Positions 15,886 through 22,992 of a stretch of 32,627 nucleotides of DNA are shown here, in pieces. The translations under genes were made by a program, and so were the position numbers. Source of the DNA: Bacteroidota bacterium (lineage in GTDB: Bacteria > Bacteroidota > Bacteroidia > Chitinophagales > Chitinophagaceae). Location of the stretch: the NCBI GenBank assembly GCA_018268075.1, contig JAFDXH010000126.1, positions 1-32,627 on the forward strand, written 5' to 3'. The notes under the pieces are model-generated. The model saw only the letters and a list, made by a program, of their open reading frames with translations. It was not told the origin of the DNA and ran no database searches. Position 1 is the first letter of the stretch. Every line of letters begins with the position of its first letter.

Positions 15886-16881
15886 TTATTCCACTATCAA
15901 TCTTTTACATTCTGTAAATAATTTTTCTTTATTAATAGCTACAGTGCCCACTTCTTCGCATACTATACCACCTGCAATATTTGCCACCATTGCTGCTAAC
16001 GGCATTTCCTTGGTAGCTGCATATACTAGCGAGGCTACCGCTATTACAGTATCGCCCGCCCCACTCACATCTGCAATATTTCTTCTGAAAGATGGAATTA
16101 ATTGGCTTCCCTTACCATCTTTATAAAAAACCCCTTTCTCAGAAAGTGTAATCAAGGAAACACCGTGATTGAGTTTTTCCTTGAGCCTTTGGTGTATTTC
16201 ATGCAACTGATCTTCGGTAATCTCTGCCGGAATTATATTAAGGCTGGCAAATACCTCATGCAGATTAGGTTTAAAAAGGCTAACATTTTTATATTCAAAA
16301 AAATTTTTCCGCTTGGGATCTACCGTCACCGTGATTCCATGAATATTACAAAATGAAATTACGGCCGTAATCATTTTTGCTGTAAGGATACCTTTATTAT
16401 AATCTTCTAAAATAATTACATCAGGTTTTTTTTCCTCAATATATTTTTTCACCTGGCTAATTAACAACAATTCATCTGCCTCATCTAAATCGAAAATATG
16501 CTCAGCATCTAAACGTAACATTTGCTGATTGCGACTTATAATTCTGATTTTATTGGTAGTAATTCTCTTATTGCTTTCTATAATAAATTCTGTATTGATC
16601 TTATTATCCCTAAGTAGTTTCTTCAATTGTACGCCGTCATCATCGGCACCAAGTACTGTAATCAAAGACACTTCAGCGCCAAGGTGTTGCAGATTCAAAG
16701 CCACATTGCCTGCGCCACCTACACGCAATTCTCTTTTGGAAACAGCCACTACAGGCACCGGCGCCTCTGGTGAAATTCTTTCTACCTCTCCCCACCAATA
16801 AGTATCCAACATTACATCGCCCAATACAGCGACCTTCATATTAGTAAATTCATCAAAAAGTTTCTCCAATCCTATTTTCAT
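15886..16881 (-). CDS. rfaE1: D-glycero-beta-D-manno-heptose-7-phosphate kinase
   Basis: A 331-aa PfkB-family kinase of the RfaE/HldE domain-I type: VLGDVMLDTYWWGEVERISPEAPVP, RVGGAGNVALNLQHLGA, LEDYNKGILT, VDPKR and SFRRNIADVSGAGDT, with Asp277 of GAGD as the catalytic base. It makes heptose-1,7-bisphosphate for the LPS inner core. The E. coli protein is a fusion with a cytidylyl/adenylyltransferase domain; here the protein ends after the kinase, so the transferase must be a separate gene elsewhere. The APC permease gene ends upstream only 8 nt away, which suggests co-transcription. Confidence 0.94.
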   Translation of the reverse strand: MKIGLEKLFDEFTNMKVAVLGDVMLDTYWWGEVERISPEAPVPVVAVSKRELRVGGAGNVALNLQHLGAEVSLITVLGADDDGVQLKKLLRDNKINTEFIIESNKRITTNKIRIISRNQQMLRLDAEHIFDLDEADELLLISQVKKYIEEKKPDVIILEDYNKGILTAKMITAVISFCNIHGITVTVDPKRKNFFEYKNVSLFKPNLHEVFASLNIIPAEITEDQLHEIHQRLKEKLNHGVSLITLSEKGVFYKDGKGSQLIPSFRRNIADVSGAGDTVIAVASLVYAATKEMPLAAMVANIAGGIVCEEVGTVAINKEKLFTECKRLIVE

Positions 16882-16889
16882 TATTCAAA

Positions 16890-18332
16890 TTATTTTTCAG
16901 GATTTTTTTTTGGCCGTACAAAGTAATAAATGGGGATTCCCAATAAGGCTATGATAAGGCCCGGCCATGTAAACTGAGGTTTATAATTTATCAGCAATAC
17001 ACAAAAAGCAATACCCATCAGCATATAAAGTGCCGGCAGAAATGGATAGCCAAAGGCTTTATAAGGCCTTGCAATATCCGGCCGCTTCTTTCTTAAAATA
17101 AATATGCCCAAAATAGTAAGTACATAAAATATTACCACTACAAAAGAGATCATGTCTAACAAATCGCCATAGCGCCCGCTTAAACATAAGAGCGATGCTA
17201 CCACACATTGAGTCCACAAAGCCCACTCTGGGACAGAATTTTTATTTAACGTAGCTGCTTTTTTGAAAAATACCCCATCCTTACCCATGCTATAATATAC
17301 ACGTGCGCCCGCCAGTATAAGCCCATTGTTACATCCAAATGTAGAAATCATAATCATGATAGCGATCACGTAAGTCCCTGCATTTCCAAAAATAGAATTA
17401 GCCGCTGCAACTGCAACCCTATCCTGCGGTGCTGTTGCAATTTCATGTAGTGGTAAAACTGCCAGGTACATCAGGTTGGCGCACACATAAATTACCGTAA
17501 CGATAAGTGTTCCCAAAAAAAGACTAAGGCCGATATTGCGCTTTGGGTTTTCAACTTCACCTGCAATGAAGGTTACATTATTCCACGCATCACTACTAAA
17601 AATAGAGCCAACCATACTTGCAGCAATGGCACCTAACGCCGCCGCACCTATAAGCGCTTCTATATTTCCTGCTTCTGATAACTTTTTCATTTCAAAAGGT
17701 GCAACCCAATTGGCTTGCCATACATCAGGTTTGAAGAAAATAAACCCGGCAATGATCAAGCCAAGTAAAGAAAGAATTTTAGTAGAAGTAAAAATGTTCT
17801 GAATCCATTTGCCCCCCTTTACTCCTTTGGTATTAGTCCACGTCAGAAATATGATCAAAACTATTGACATTAGTTGTGCAGCACTCACGGTAAAATTCGA
17901 TGCCACTCCTGCGGAATTAGATCCTAAATTGATCTTAAACAAATAATTGTTTTCACTCAAGGCAGGTATGAGGTATGCAGCAAATTTACTAAAGGCTACA
18001 CCTACGGCAGCAATTGTTCCGGTTTGAATTACAGCAAAAAAACTCCAACCATACACGAATCCCGTCAATGGGCTATAGGCTTCCTTCAGGTAAACATATT
18101 GGCCGCCAGCACGTGGGAACATTGCGCTTAGCTCACCATAACTCATTGCTGCTATCAGGGTCATAAACCCTGTAAGTATCCATACAGCTATAAGCCAGCC
18201 TGCACTTCCTACATTGCGCATAATATCGGCACTTACAATAAAAATACCTGAACCGATCATAGATCCGGCAACAATCATTGTGGCATCAAACAATCGAAGG
18301 GTGGGCTTAAAATGCATGGTTTGTTCGCTCAT
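16890..18332 (-). CDS. APC-superfamily amino acid permease
   Basis: A 480-aa protein with twelve predicted helices. It begins with LRLFDATMIVAGSMIGSGIFIV, the GSGIF substrate-binding unwound helix of the APC superfamily, and contains PRAGGQYVYLKEAYSPLTGF, a second hallmark. Sub-group resembles LAT/SLC7-like exchangers or GabP-like permeases; the substrate cannot be read. A minus-strand intrinsic-terminator-like hairpin with T-run ends exactly at the start codon, see 18333-18360. It is followed 8 nt later by rfaE1. Confidence 0.93.
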   Translation of the reverse strand: MSEQTMHFKPTLRLFDATMIVAGSMIGSGIFIVSADIMRNVGSAGWLIAVWILTGFMTLIAAMSYGELSAMFPRAGGQYVYLKEAYSPLTGFVYGWSFFAVIQTGTIAAVGVAFSKFAAYLIPALSENNYLFKINLGSNSAGVASNFTVSAAQLMSIVLIIFLTWTNTKGVKGGKWIQNIFTSTKILSLLGLIIAGFIFFKPDVWQANWVAPFEMKKLSEAGNIEALIGAAALGAIAASMVGSIFSSDAWNNVTFIAGEVENPKRNIGLSLFLGTLIVTVIYVCANLMYLAVLPLHEIATAPQDRVAVAAANSIFGNAGTYVIAIMIMISTFGCNNGLILAGARVYYSMGKDGVFFKKAATLNKNSVPEWALWTQCVVASLLCLSGRYGDLLDMISFVVVIFYVLTILGIFILRKKRPDIARPYKAFGYPFLPALYMLMGIAFCVLLINYKPQFTWPGLIIALLGIPIYYFVRPKKNPEK

Positions 18333-18360
18333 AAAAAATCCCGTTTTTTTTAACGGGATT
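18333..18360 (-). terminator. Intrinsic-terminator hairpin between the OmpH-like gene and the permease
   Basis: Minus strand: AATCCCGTT, a six-A loop and AACGGGATT, then a T-run touching the permease ATG (arms 18352-18360 and 18337-18345, T-run 18338-18333). It can end the OmpH transcript. Because the T-run abuts the permease start, the permease must come from read-through or be regulated by this hairpin. Confidence 0.7.
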
Positions 18361-18391
18361 GAAGGTATAGCAAGGTCGTTTAAAACCGAAA

Positions 18392-18988
18392 TTAATTTTT
18401 CTTTTCGCCGGCTAATTCATTTAATCCATTGATTACATCTGGTGTTATATTCAAAGTAGAATCTTTATAAAACATAAAGCCGGGCTCATAGGAAAAAATG
18501 TAGGAAAATCTTCCATCTTTATTGTACACTTTTAAAAAGCTCTCAATCCTTTGCAAAATATCATCCTTCATTTTAGAGTTATAATTATACAAGTCATTAT
18601 CTATTGTTTGCTTTCGCGCCTGCAAGTCTTGCTGCATTTTATTTATTTCCTGCATAGCTGCTTCTTGCTCCTGCTGGCTCATTCCGGCAGCCTTTTGTTG
18701 AAGCTGCATGGCACGGGTCTGGTATTTTTTTTGCATCCCGGCAATTTCATCATTTGCAGTAGCTTGTTTTTTTTCAAAATCAGCCTTCAGTTTTTTGTAA
18801 TAAATATAATTTCCCTGCAAAGAATCCATATCTATATAGGCTACTTTAGCCTTTTCCATTTTGCCTGTAGGAGTACTGGCAGAGGAAACTATGCTTTTCG
18901 ATACATCCTTTTTCCCAAATTGGAGAAAGTACAGGTAACCTACCAGGCAAATAAGTATAATGTTAACTATTAGTAAGGCTTGCTTCAT
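18392..18988 (-). CDS. OmpH/Skp-like periplasmic chaperone
   Basis: A 198-aa protein. Residues 4-21 (LLIVNIILICLVGYLYFL) form a signal anchor. The mature part opens with KVAYIDMDSLQGNYIYYKKLK, the OmpH/Skp start, followed by a long coiled coil rich in Gln/Lys (about residues 70-140). It ends with FSYIFSYEPGFMFYKDSTLNIT, as usual for the family. Skp-type chaperones hold unfolded outer-membrane proteins in the periplasm. Start chosen at ATG 18988, because upstream codons cross a terminator-like hairpin. The uncleaved-looking anchor is slightly atypical. Confidence 0.88.
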   Translation of the reverse strand: MKQALLIVNIILICLVGYLYFLQFGKKDVSKSIVSSASTPTGKMEKAKVAYIDMDSLQGNYIYYKKLKADFEKKQATANDEIAGMQKKYQTRAMQLQQKAAGMSQQEQEAAMQEINKMQQDLQARKQTIDNDLYNYNSKMKDDILQRIESFLKVYNKDGRFSYIFSYEPGFMFYKDSTLNITPDVINGLNELAGEKKN

Positions 18989-19012
18989 TCTCAAAAGTTT
19001 TTGCGGCAAGAT

Positions 19013-19045
19013 AAAAAAAACCGCATGATAGCAGTTTTTATGCGG
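19013..19045 (-). terminator. Intrinsic-terminator hairpin in the OmpH leader
   Basis: Minus strand: CCGCAT (19045-19040), 13-nt loop, ATGCGG (19026-19021), then an eight-T run (19020-19013), 24 nt before the ATG. No minus-strand gene is seen upstream. It could terminate a small RNA made from 19046-19231, or serve as a leader attenuator. A C-rich stem with an eight-T run is a good intrinsic terminator. Confidence 0.6.
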
Positions 19046-19231
19046 CTGATTTATGAAACACTTAACAGCCACCGGAAAAAATAACCAATCATGGACTTAG
19101 GCCAACGGCAATAAATAAAATGGCTATTAAATAAAATTTGTAACCATTTTTTCTTTACGCACTCTAATATATTATAGATGTTGTAAAAACCAATCTATAC
19201 ATATAATCTATTAAAAATTAAATCAACAAAA

Positions 19232-19849
19232 ATGAAACAGTTGTTATTTCTTTCAAAAATGAGTTTATATATATTCTCAGGTATCTTTTTACTAAGTAGT
19301 TGTAATTCTAATAGTAATAGTAAAGCGCCAGTTTCCGACTCTATCGTAGCTACTACTGCACCAGCTCCCGACGCAACTGCTCCGGCAGCAAAGGCAAAAT
19401 TGACTGATCCTGAAATTGCTTCCATTGCTGTTACCGCCGACCAGATTGATATTGACTATGCGAATATTGCAAAATCAAAATCAAAAAATACTGATGTAAT
19501 AAAATTCGCTACTACTATGGCAAGAGATCACCAGGCTGTTAATGATCAGGCAATAGCCTTGGCTAAAAAACTGAATGTAACCCCAATGGATAATCCTACT
19601 ACCCAATCGCTTTTAAGTGGCGCTGCTACTACTAAAGCAATGCTTAATTCTAAGTCTGGTGCAGAATTCGATAAAGCATACATAGATAATGAAGTAGCTT
19701 ATCATGAAGCAGCTATTGGATTAGTAGAGGGCACATTAATTCCGGATGCAAGCAATGCTGAACTTAAAGGCTTACTTCAATCTGCGCTTCCAATTTTTAA
19801 GCAACATTTGGAACACGCCAAGATGGTTCAAAAAGAATTCTCAAAATGA
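19232..19849 (+). CDS. DUF4142 lipoprotein
   Basis: A 205-aa protein with a lipoprotein signal ending LLSSC (Cys24), then a Ser/Ala/Pro-rich linker, and an all-helical DUF4142 domain (from about residue 55: DPEIASIAVTADQIDIDYA, then KFATTMARDHQAVNDQA and HEAAIGLVEGTLIPDA, HLEHAKM). The histidines in RDHQ, YHEA and HLEHA would form a ferritin-like four-helix bundle pattern, common in this family; no enzymatic role is established. Its stop overlaps the next ATG (ATGA), so it is coupled to the cupredoxin gene. Confidence 0.88.
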   Translation: MKQLLFLSKMSLYIFSGIFLLSSCNSNSNSKAPVSDSIVATTAPAPDATAPAAKAKLTDPEIASIAVTADQIDIDYANIAKSKSKNTDVIKFATTMARDHQAVNDQAIALAKKLNVTPMDNPTTQSLLSGAATTKAMLNSKSGAEFDKAYIDNEVAYHEAAIGLVEGTLIPDASNAELKGLLQSALPIFKQHLEHAKMVQKEFSK

Positions 19850-20211
19850 AACTGAAAACCAAAAGAGCGGCACAGTCAGTATCACTATTCATTATTGTAT
19901 TACTGGCGGTTTCCTGCAATGAAGTATCTCAAAAAAGTATTTCTGAAAATCAAAAGGTAACCAAGCATACAGATACAGTTGTTATCAAACAAATGCAGTT
20001 CGTTCCAGCTATATTAAACATTGCAAAAGGCGATACGGTCGTATGGTTAAATCAAGATCTGGTAGATCATGATATTACATCTGACGCTAATGGGCTATTT
20101 TATTCAGACACCTTAAAAGTGGGAAATTCTTGGAAGTACATGGTGACAGATTCTGCGTCATACCATTGCTCAATTCATCCCTCTATGAAGGGGCAAATAA
20201 TTTTTAAATAA
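19846..20211 (+). CDS. Cupredoxin (plastocyanin/azurin-like) lipoprotein
   Basis: A 121-aa protein with a lipoprotein signal (lipobox AVSC, Cys24) and a single cupredoxin domain. The type-I copper ligands are visible as His75 (LVDHDI), Cys108, His111 and Met114 in YHCSIHPSMKG. It would carry electrons in the periplasm or at the outer membrane. Overlaps the DUF4142 gene by 4 nt; partner oxidase or dehydrogenase is not in the window. A strong hairpin terminator follows 30 nt later. Confidence 0.92.
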   Translation: MKLKTKRAAQSVSLFIIVLLAVSCNEVSQKSISENQKVTKHTDTVVIKQMQFVPAILNIAKGDTVVWLNQDLVDHDITSDANGLFYSDTLKVGNSWKYMVTDSASYHCSIHPSMKGQIIFK

Positions 20212-20240
20212 CTACTTTAGTTATTCAGCTTAATTAAGAT

Positions 20241-20289
20241 GGGCTCATTTCTTGTAATAAACTACACAAGAAATGCGCCCTTAATTTTG
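20241..20289 (+). terminator. Intrinsic terminator after the cupredoxin gene
   Basis: A 15-bp stem with one mismatch, arms 20241-20255 (GGGCTCATTTCTTGT) and 20266-20280 (ACAAGAAATGCGCCC), a 10-nt loop and then TTAATTTTG. The T-rich tail also contains TAATTTTG (20282-20289), a TAnnTTTG match that could serve the sigma-factor gene 77 nt downstream. Confidence 0.7.
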
Positions 20290-20365
20290 CATTTATAATG
20301 ACTGCTATAAATTATGTACCTTAGTGCCGAAGCGGATTACAGCAATTTGATATCAATACATCAAC

Positions 20366-21028
20366 ATGCGGGAAAATTTACCAAAACAAATTACGGATAC
20401 AGAAATTATTCAAAAGGTAATCAATGGAGATACGAATGCCTTTGAAGCTATCATCAGAAAATATGATTCCTTGCTTTATAAGATTGCAAGAGGCTACCGG
20501 TTTAATCATGAAGACTCACAAGATTTGATGCAGGATGCATATATTAATATATATAAAAATCTTCGCAAATTCGAATCCAGATCTTCATTTAAAACCTGGA
20601 TTACCAGAATAATATTAAACTTATGCTATCAAAAAAGACACAAACCCTCACAAGGAAATGAAGAAATAGAAATAAATAATATTCCTGAAAAATCAATTGG
20701 GTTAGAGGCTTTTTCAAAAACAGTTGAAAAAATTACTGAGAATAAAGAGCTAGGAAAAATATTAGAAAATGCCGTGCATGAGATTCCAGAGAATTATCGG
20801 ATGGTATTTATTTTAAGAGAAGTTAATGGATTGAGTATTGCCGAAACAGCGGAAATTCTTTCATTGACAGAAAGTAATGTAAAAGTAAGGTTATCTCGAG
20901 CAAAGGCCATGTTGAAAAATGAAATTTCCAAAACTTACAATGCACGTGATATTTTTGAATTCAACCTAATTTATTGTGATGCAATGGTACATAATGTGAT
21001 GGCTAAGATTAAACAAATAGTAATTTAG
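20366..21028 (+). CDS. RNA polymerase sigma factor, ECF-like
   Basis: A 220-aa protein with sigma region 2 (KYDSLLYKIARGYRF, SQDLMQDAYINIYKNLRKFE, SFKTWITRIILNLC) and region 4 (IPENYRMVFILREVNGLSIAET and SLTESNVKVRLSRAKAMLK). No region 1.1 or 3 is present, so it is an ECF-type alternative sigma factor. No anti-sigma gene is adjacent (the next gene is on the other strand), so control may be transcriptional or act through a distant partner. The C-terminal tail (FNLIYCDAMVHNVMAKIK) is not part of the core and is of unknown role. Confidence 0.92.
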   Translation: MRENLPKQITDTEIIQKVINGDTNAFEAIIRKYDSLLYKIARGYRFNHEDSQDLMQDAYINIYKNLRKFESRSSFKTWITRIILNLCYQKRHKPSQGNEEIEINNIPEKSIGLEAFSKTVEKITENKELGKILENAVHEIPENYRMVFILREVNGLSIAETAEILSLTESNVKVRLSRAKAMLKNEISKTYNARDIFEFNLIYCDAMVHNVMAKIKQIVI

Positions 21029-21147
21029 AAATGGAGATAGTCGGCAATCACTTTTCAATACGTTTGGTGTATTGCAATCAGTGTGTTGATTATTCCAGGC
21101 TTAATTTTGCTTCTATCATTTTGTATCACACCCTACACTGCTCACCA

Positions 21148-22311
21148 CTAATTTCTACTACCATCATATAGTTCATATTCTAATAATCTACATTCAATTT
21201 TGCCGTTATAAAATTCTATTCTTTTTTTAGGCTTAAGCCCGATTTTTTTTGCAAGGTTCAGGTTGCCTGTAAAAATAAATCCACTATATCCCTTACATTT
21301 TTGTTTCATAAAATCTCCCATTTCCCGATAAGTTTTTTCCAACGCCGGCTCTTCGCCAAGCCTGTCGCCGTATTCCGGATTAAAAAATATTACACCATCT
21401 TTTTCAACAGGAATATTTATTTCATTAAAATCATTTAGGTCAAATGTTATTAGTTCTGCAACACCAGCGGCTCCAGCGTTTATCTTAGCAATATTAATGG
21501 CATCTTCACTTATATCATTTGCAATTATAATCAAGCCTGCTATATCAAGAATTTGTTCAGTCAAGAATATTTTTTCTTTAACATAAAAAGTATCTTCAAA
21601 TCCTAGTATATGCATAAAAGCATAATTATCTCTGTAGAGCCCTGGTTTTCTATTGGTAGCAATTAAAGCAGCTTCGATAGCCAGCGTACCAGACCCACAC
21701 ATTGGGTTAATAAATGGCGCGGTTCTGTTCCAGTTGGTAGCCAAAATAGTGGCAGCGGCTAATGATTCCATCATCGGTGCCCTGCCCGGTATTTTTCTAT
21801 ACCCATGTTTCGACAATGTTTCACCGGAAGTATCTAAGAATATTTCAGCTTGATTATTTTTCCAAAATAGATTGATTACTATTTTATCAGTTTTAGATCC
21901 TGAGTCGGGCCGCCTATTTTTAATACTCATAAAACGATCGGCTATCGCATCCTTCACTTTTACATTTGCATAAAGTGAATTGGTGATCGTTTCATTTTGA
22001 ACATTACTTGTTACGGAAAAATAGCCACTCTCATCAATTATATTTTCCCACTGAATGTCTTTAGATACAACATTGTAGAGTTGTGCCGCATCTCTGCACT
22101 CAAATGATTTTAAAGAAAATAAAATATGATTGGCACACCGTAAGTTAAGATTGAGCCGAATACAATCATTAAGAGTACCTGATAATTGAATGCCTGTTTG
22201 GAAAAAATCTTTTAGCTTATACCCCAGTTCTTCAACTTCTTTTTGTAAAGATGGCGCATTGCCCTTGCTACAGGTTATTATTATTCTCCCCGATTTATTA
22301 AAAGAATGCAT
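21148..22311 (-). CDS. THUMP-domain class I RNA methyltransferase (RlmL-N-terminal type)
   Basis: A 387-aa protein. The N-terminal THUMP and linker region is followed by KHGYRKIPGRAPMMESLAAATI and NPMCGSGTLAIEAAL (202-215), the AdoMet-binding motif I of the RlmL/Trm14-like family. It methylates guanine N2 in RNA (rRNA or tRNA). The catalytic motif IV reads NPEYG (311-315) in place of the usual NPPYG. There is no second MTase domain, so it is RlmL-like alone. A TAnnTTTG element lies 4 nt before the ATG. Confidence 0.9.
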   Translation of the reverse strand: MHSFNKSGRIIITCSKGNAPSLQKEVEELGYKLKDFFQTGIQLSGTLNDCIRLNLNLRCANHILFSLKSFECRDAAQLYNVVSKDIQWENIIDESGYFSVTSNVQNETITNSLYANVKVKDAIADRFMSIKNRRPDSGSKTDKIVINLFWKNNQAEIFLDTSGETLSKHGYRKIPGRAPMMESLAAATILATNWNRTAPFINPMCGSGTLAIEAALIATNRKPGLYRDNYAFMHILGFEDTFYVKEKIFLTEQILDIAGLIIIANDISEDAINIAKINAGAAGVAELITFDLNDFNEINIPVEKDGVIFFNPEYGDRLGEEPALEKTYREMGDFMKQKCKGYSGFIFTGNLNLAKKIGLKPKKRIEFYNGKIECRLLEYELYDGSRN

Positions 22312-22315
22312 GGTG

Positions 22316-22323
22316 CAAACTTA
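22316..22323 (-). promoter_or_regulatory. -7-type element abutting the THUMP methyltransferase start
   Basis: Minus strand TAAGTTTG, ending 4 nt before the ATG at 22311, matching TAnnTTTG. No clear -33 TTG. It would give a leaderless or near-leaderless message. Confidence 0.4.
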
Positions 22324-22353
22324 CCACATAAGAGCATTTTAAAAATAGATTCA

Positions 22354-22671
22354 TTAAATACCTGCAAGCCCTAAACGGCTAAGTACGCTATGGGCGCCTC
22401 TTACAACCACTTTGTTGATACTTTTTTCTTTGCTCATAGTTACCACTTTTGCATTTTCCGCAACAAGTTGTAAAGACTGCATCAATTGGTGAATAATATT
22501 TTCATCAACTATATGGGCAAGGCTACAGGCTTTTAGAAAATCTGAATGCATTCCATATTCCTCAAGTACTACAGGTGCCCCGGCAAGCTCAGGATAGCTT
22601 ACTTTCTTTTTTACAAAATAAAAGATGCGATTATTCACTGTCTTTGTATAAGCTTCATAAATATTTTCCAT
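22354..22671 (-). CDS. Hypothetical protein, 105 aa
   Basis: Starts MENIYEAYTKTVNNRIFYFVKKKVSYPEL and has SLQLVAENAKVVTMSKEK in the second half. No signal peptide, membrane segment or motif recognised; mildly basic, probably soluble and mostly helical. It reads cleanly to its stop and precedes the THUMP methyltransferase gene by 42 nt in the same direction, so it may share its transcript. Length and composition support a real gene. Confidence 0.6.
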   Translation of the reverse strand: MENIYEAYTKTVNNRIFYFVKKKVSYPELAGAPVVLEEYGMHSDFLKACSLAHIVDENIIHQLMQSLQLVAENAKVVTMSKEKSINKVVVRGAHSVLSRLGLAGI

Positions 22672-22992
22672 AATCCCAAGTTTTTAAAATGAGGAGCAGC
22701 ATTTAAACTGTAAGACTAACCAACTCACTATAAATTTAATGCCACAATTAAATGGAATTCAGGGGAAATGGGATATAAAGGTAAAAGTTGCTTTTTCACA
22801 TCATGAAATGTTGAAAAAAATACCCACCTTTTGTGGTTTCTCAGAATAATGGAAAGAATTTGTGGAAATTCAGCCGGATAGAGGGTTATAACGATTGTGA
22901 GGGTAAAACTAATAATTACTTTGCAATCTCACAAGTAACAGAAACAATTATTTATTCACATCGTACTTATACGATAAGGGTAATCCAATCAA
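22672..22992. other. Intergenic region, no gene seen
   Basis: About 320 bases between two minus-strand genes. The only structure is a perfect hairpin ATCGTA-CTTA-TACGAT (22960-22975) just downstream of the T9SS protein's stop, lacking a T-run. Short ATG frames stop within about ten codons. Confidence 0.5.

Noticed and set aside
22960-22975. Terminator for the T9SS gene
   Set aside because: Perfect 6-bp hairpin but no T-run on either strand; left as an unassigned hairpin.
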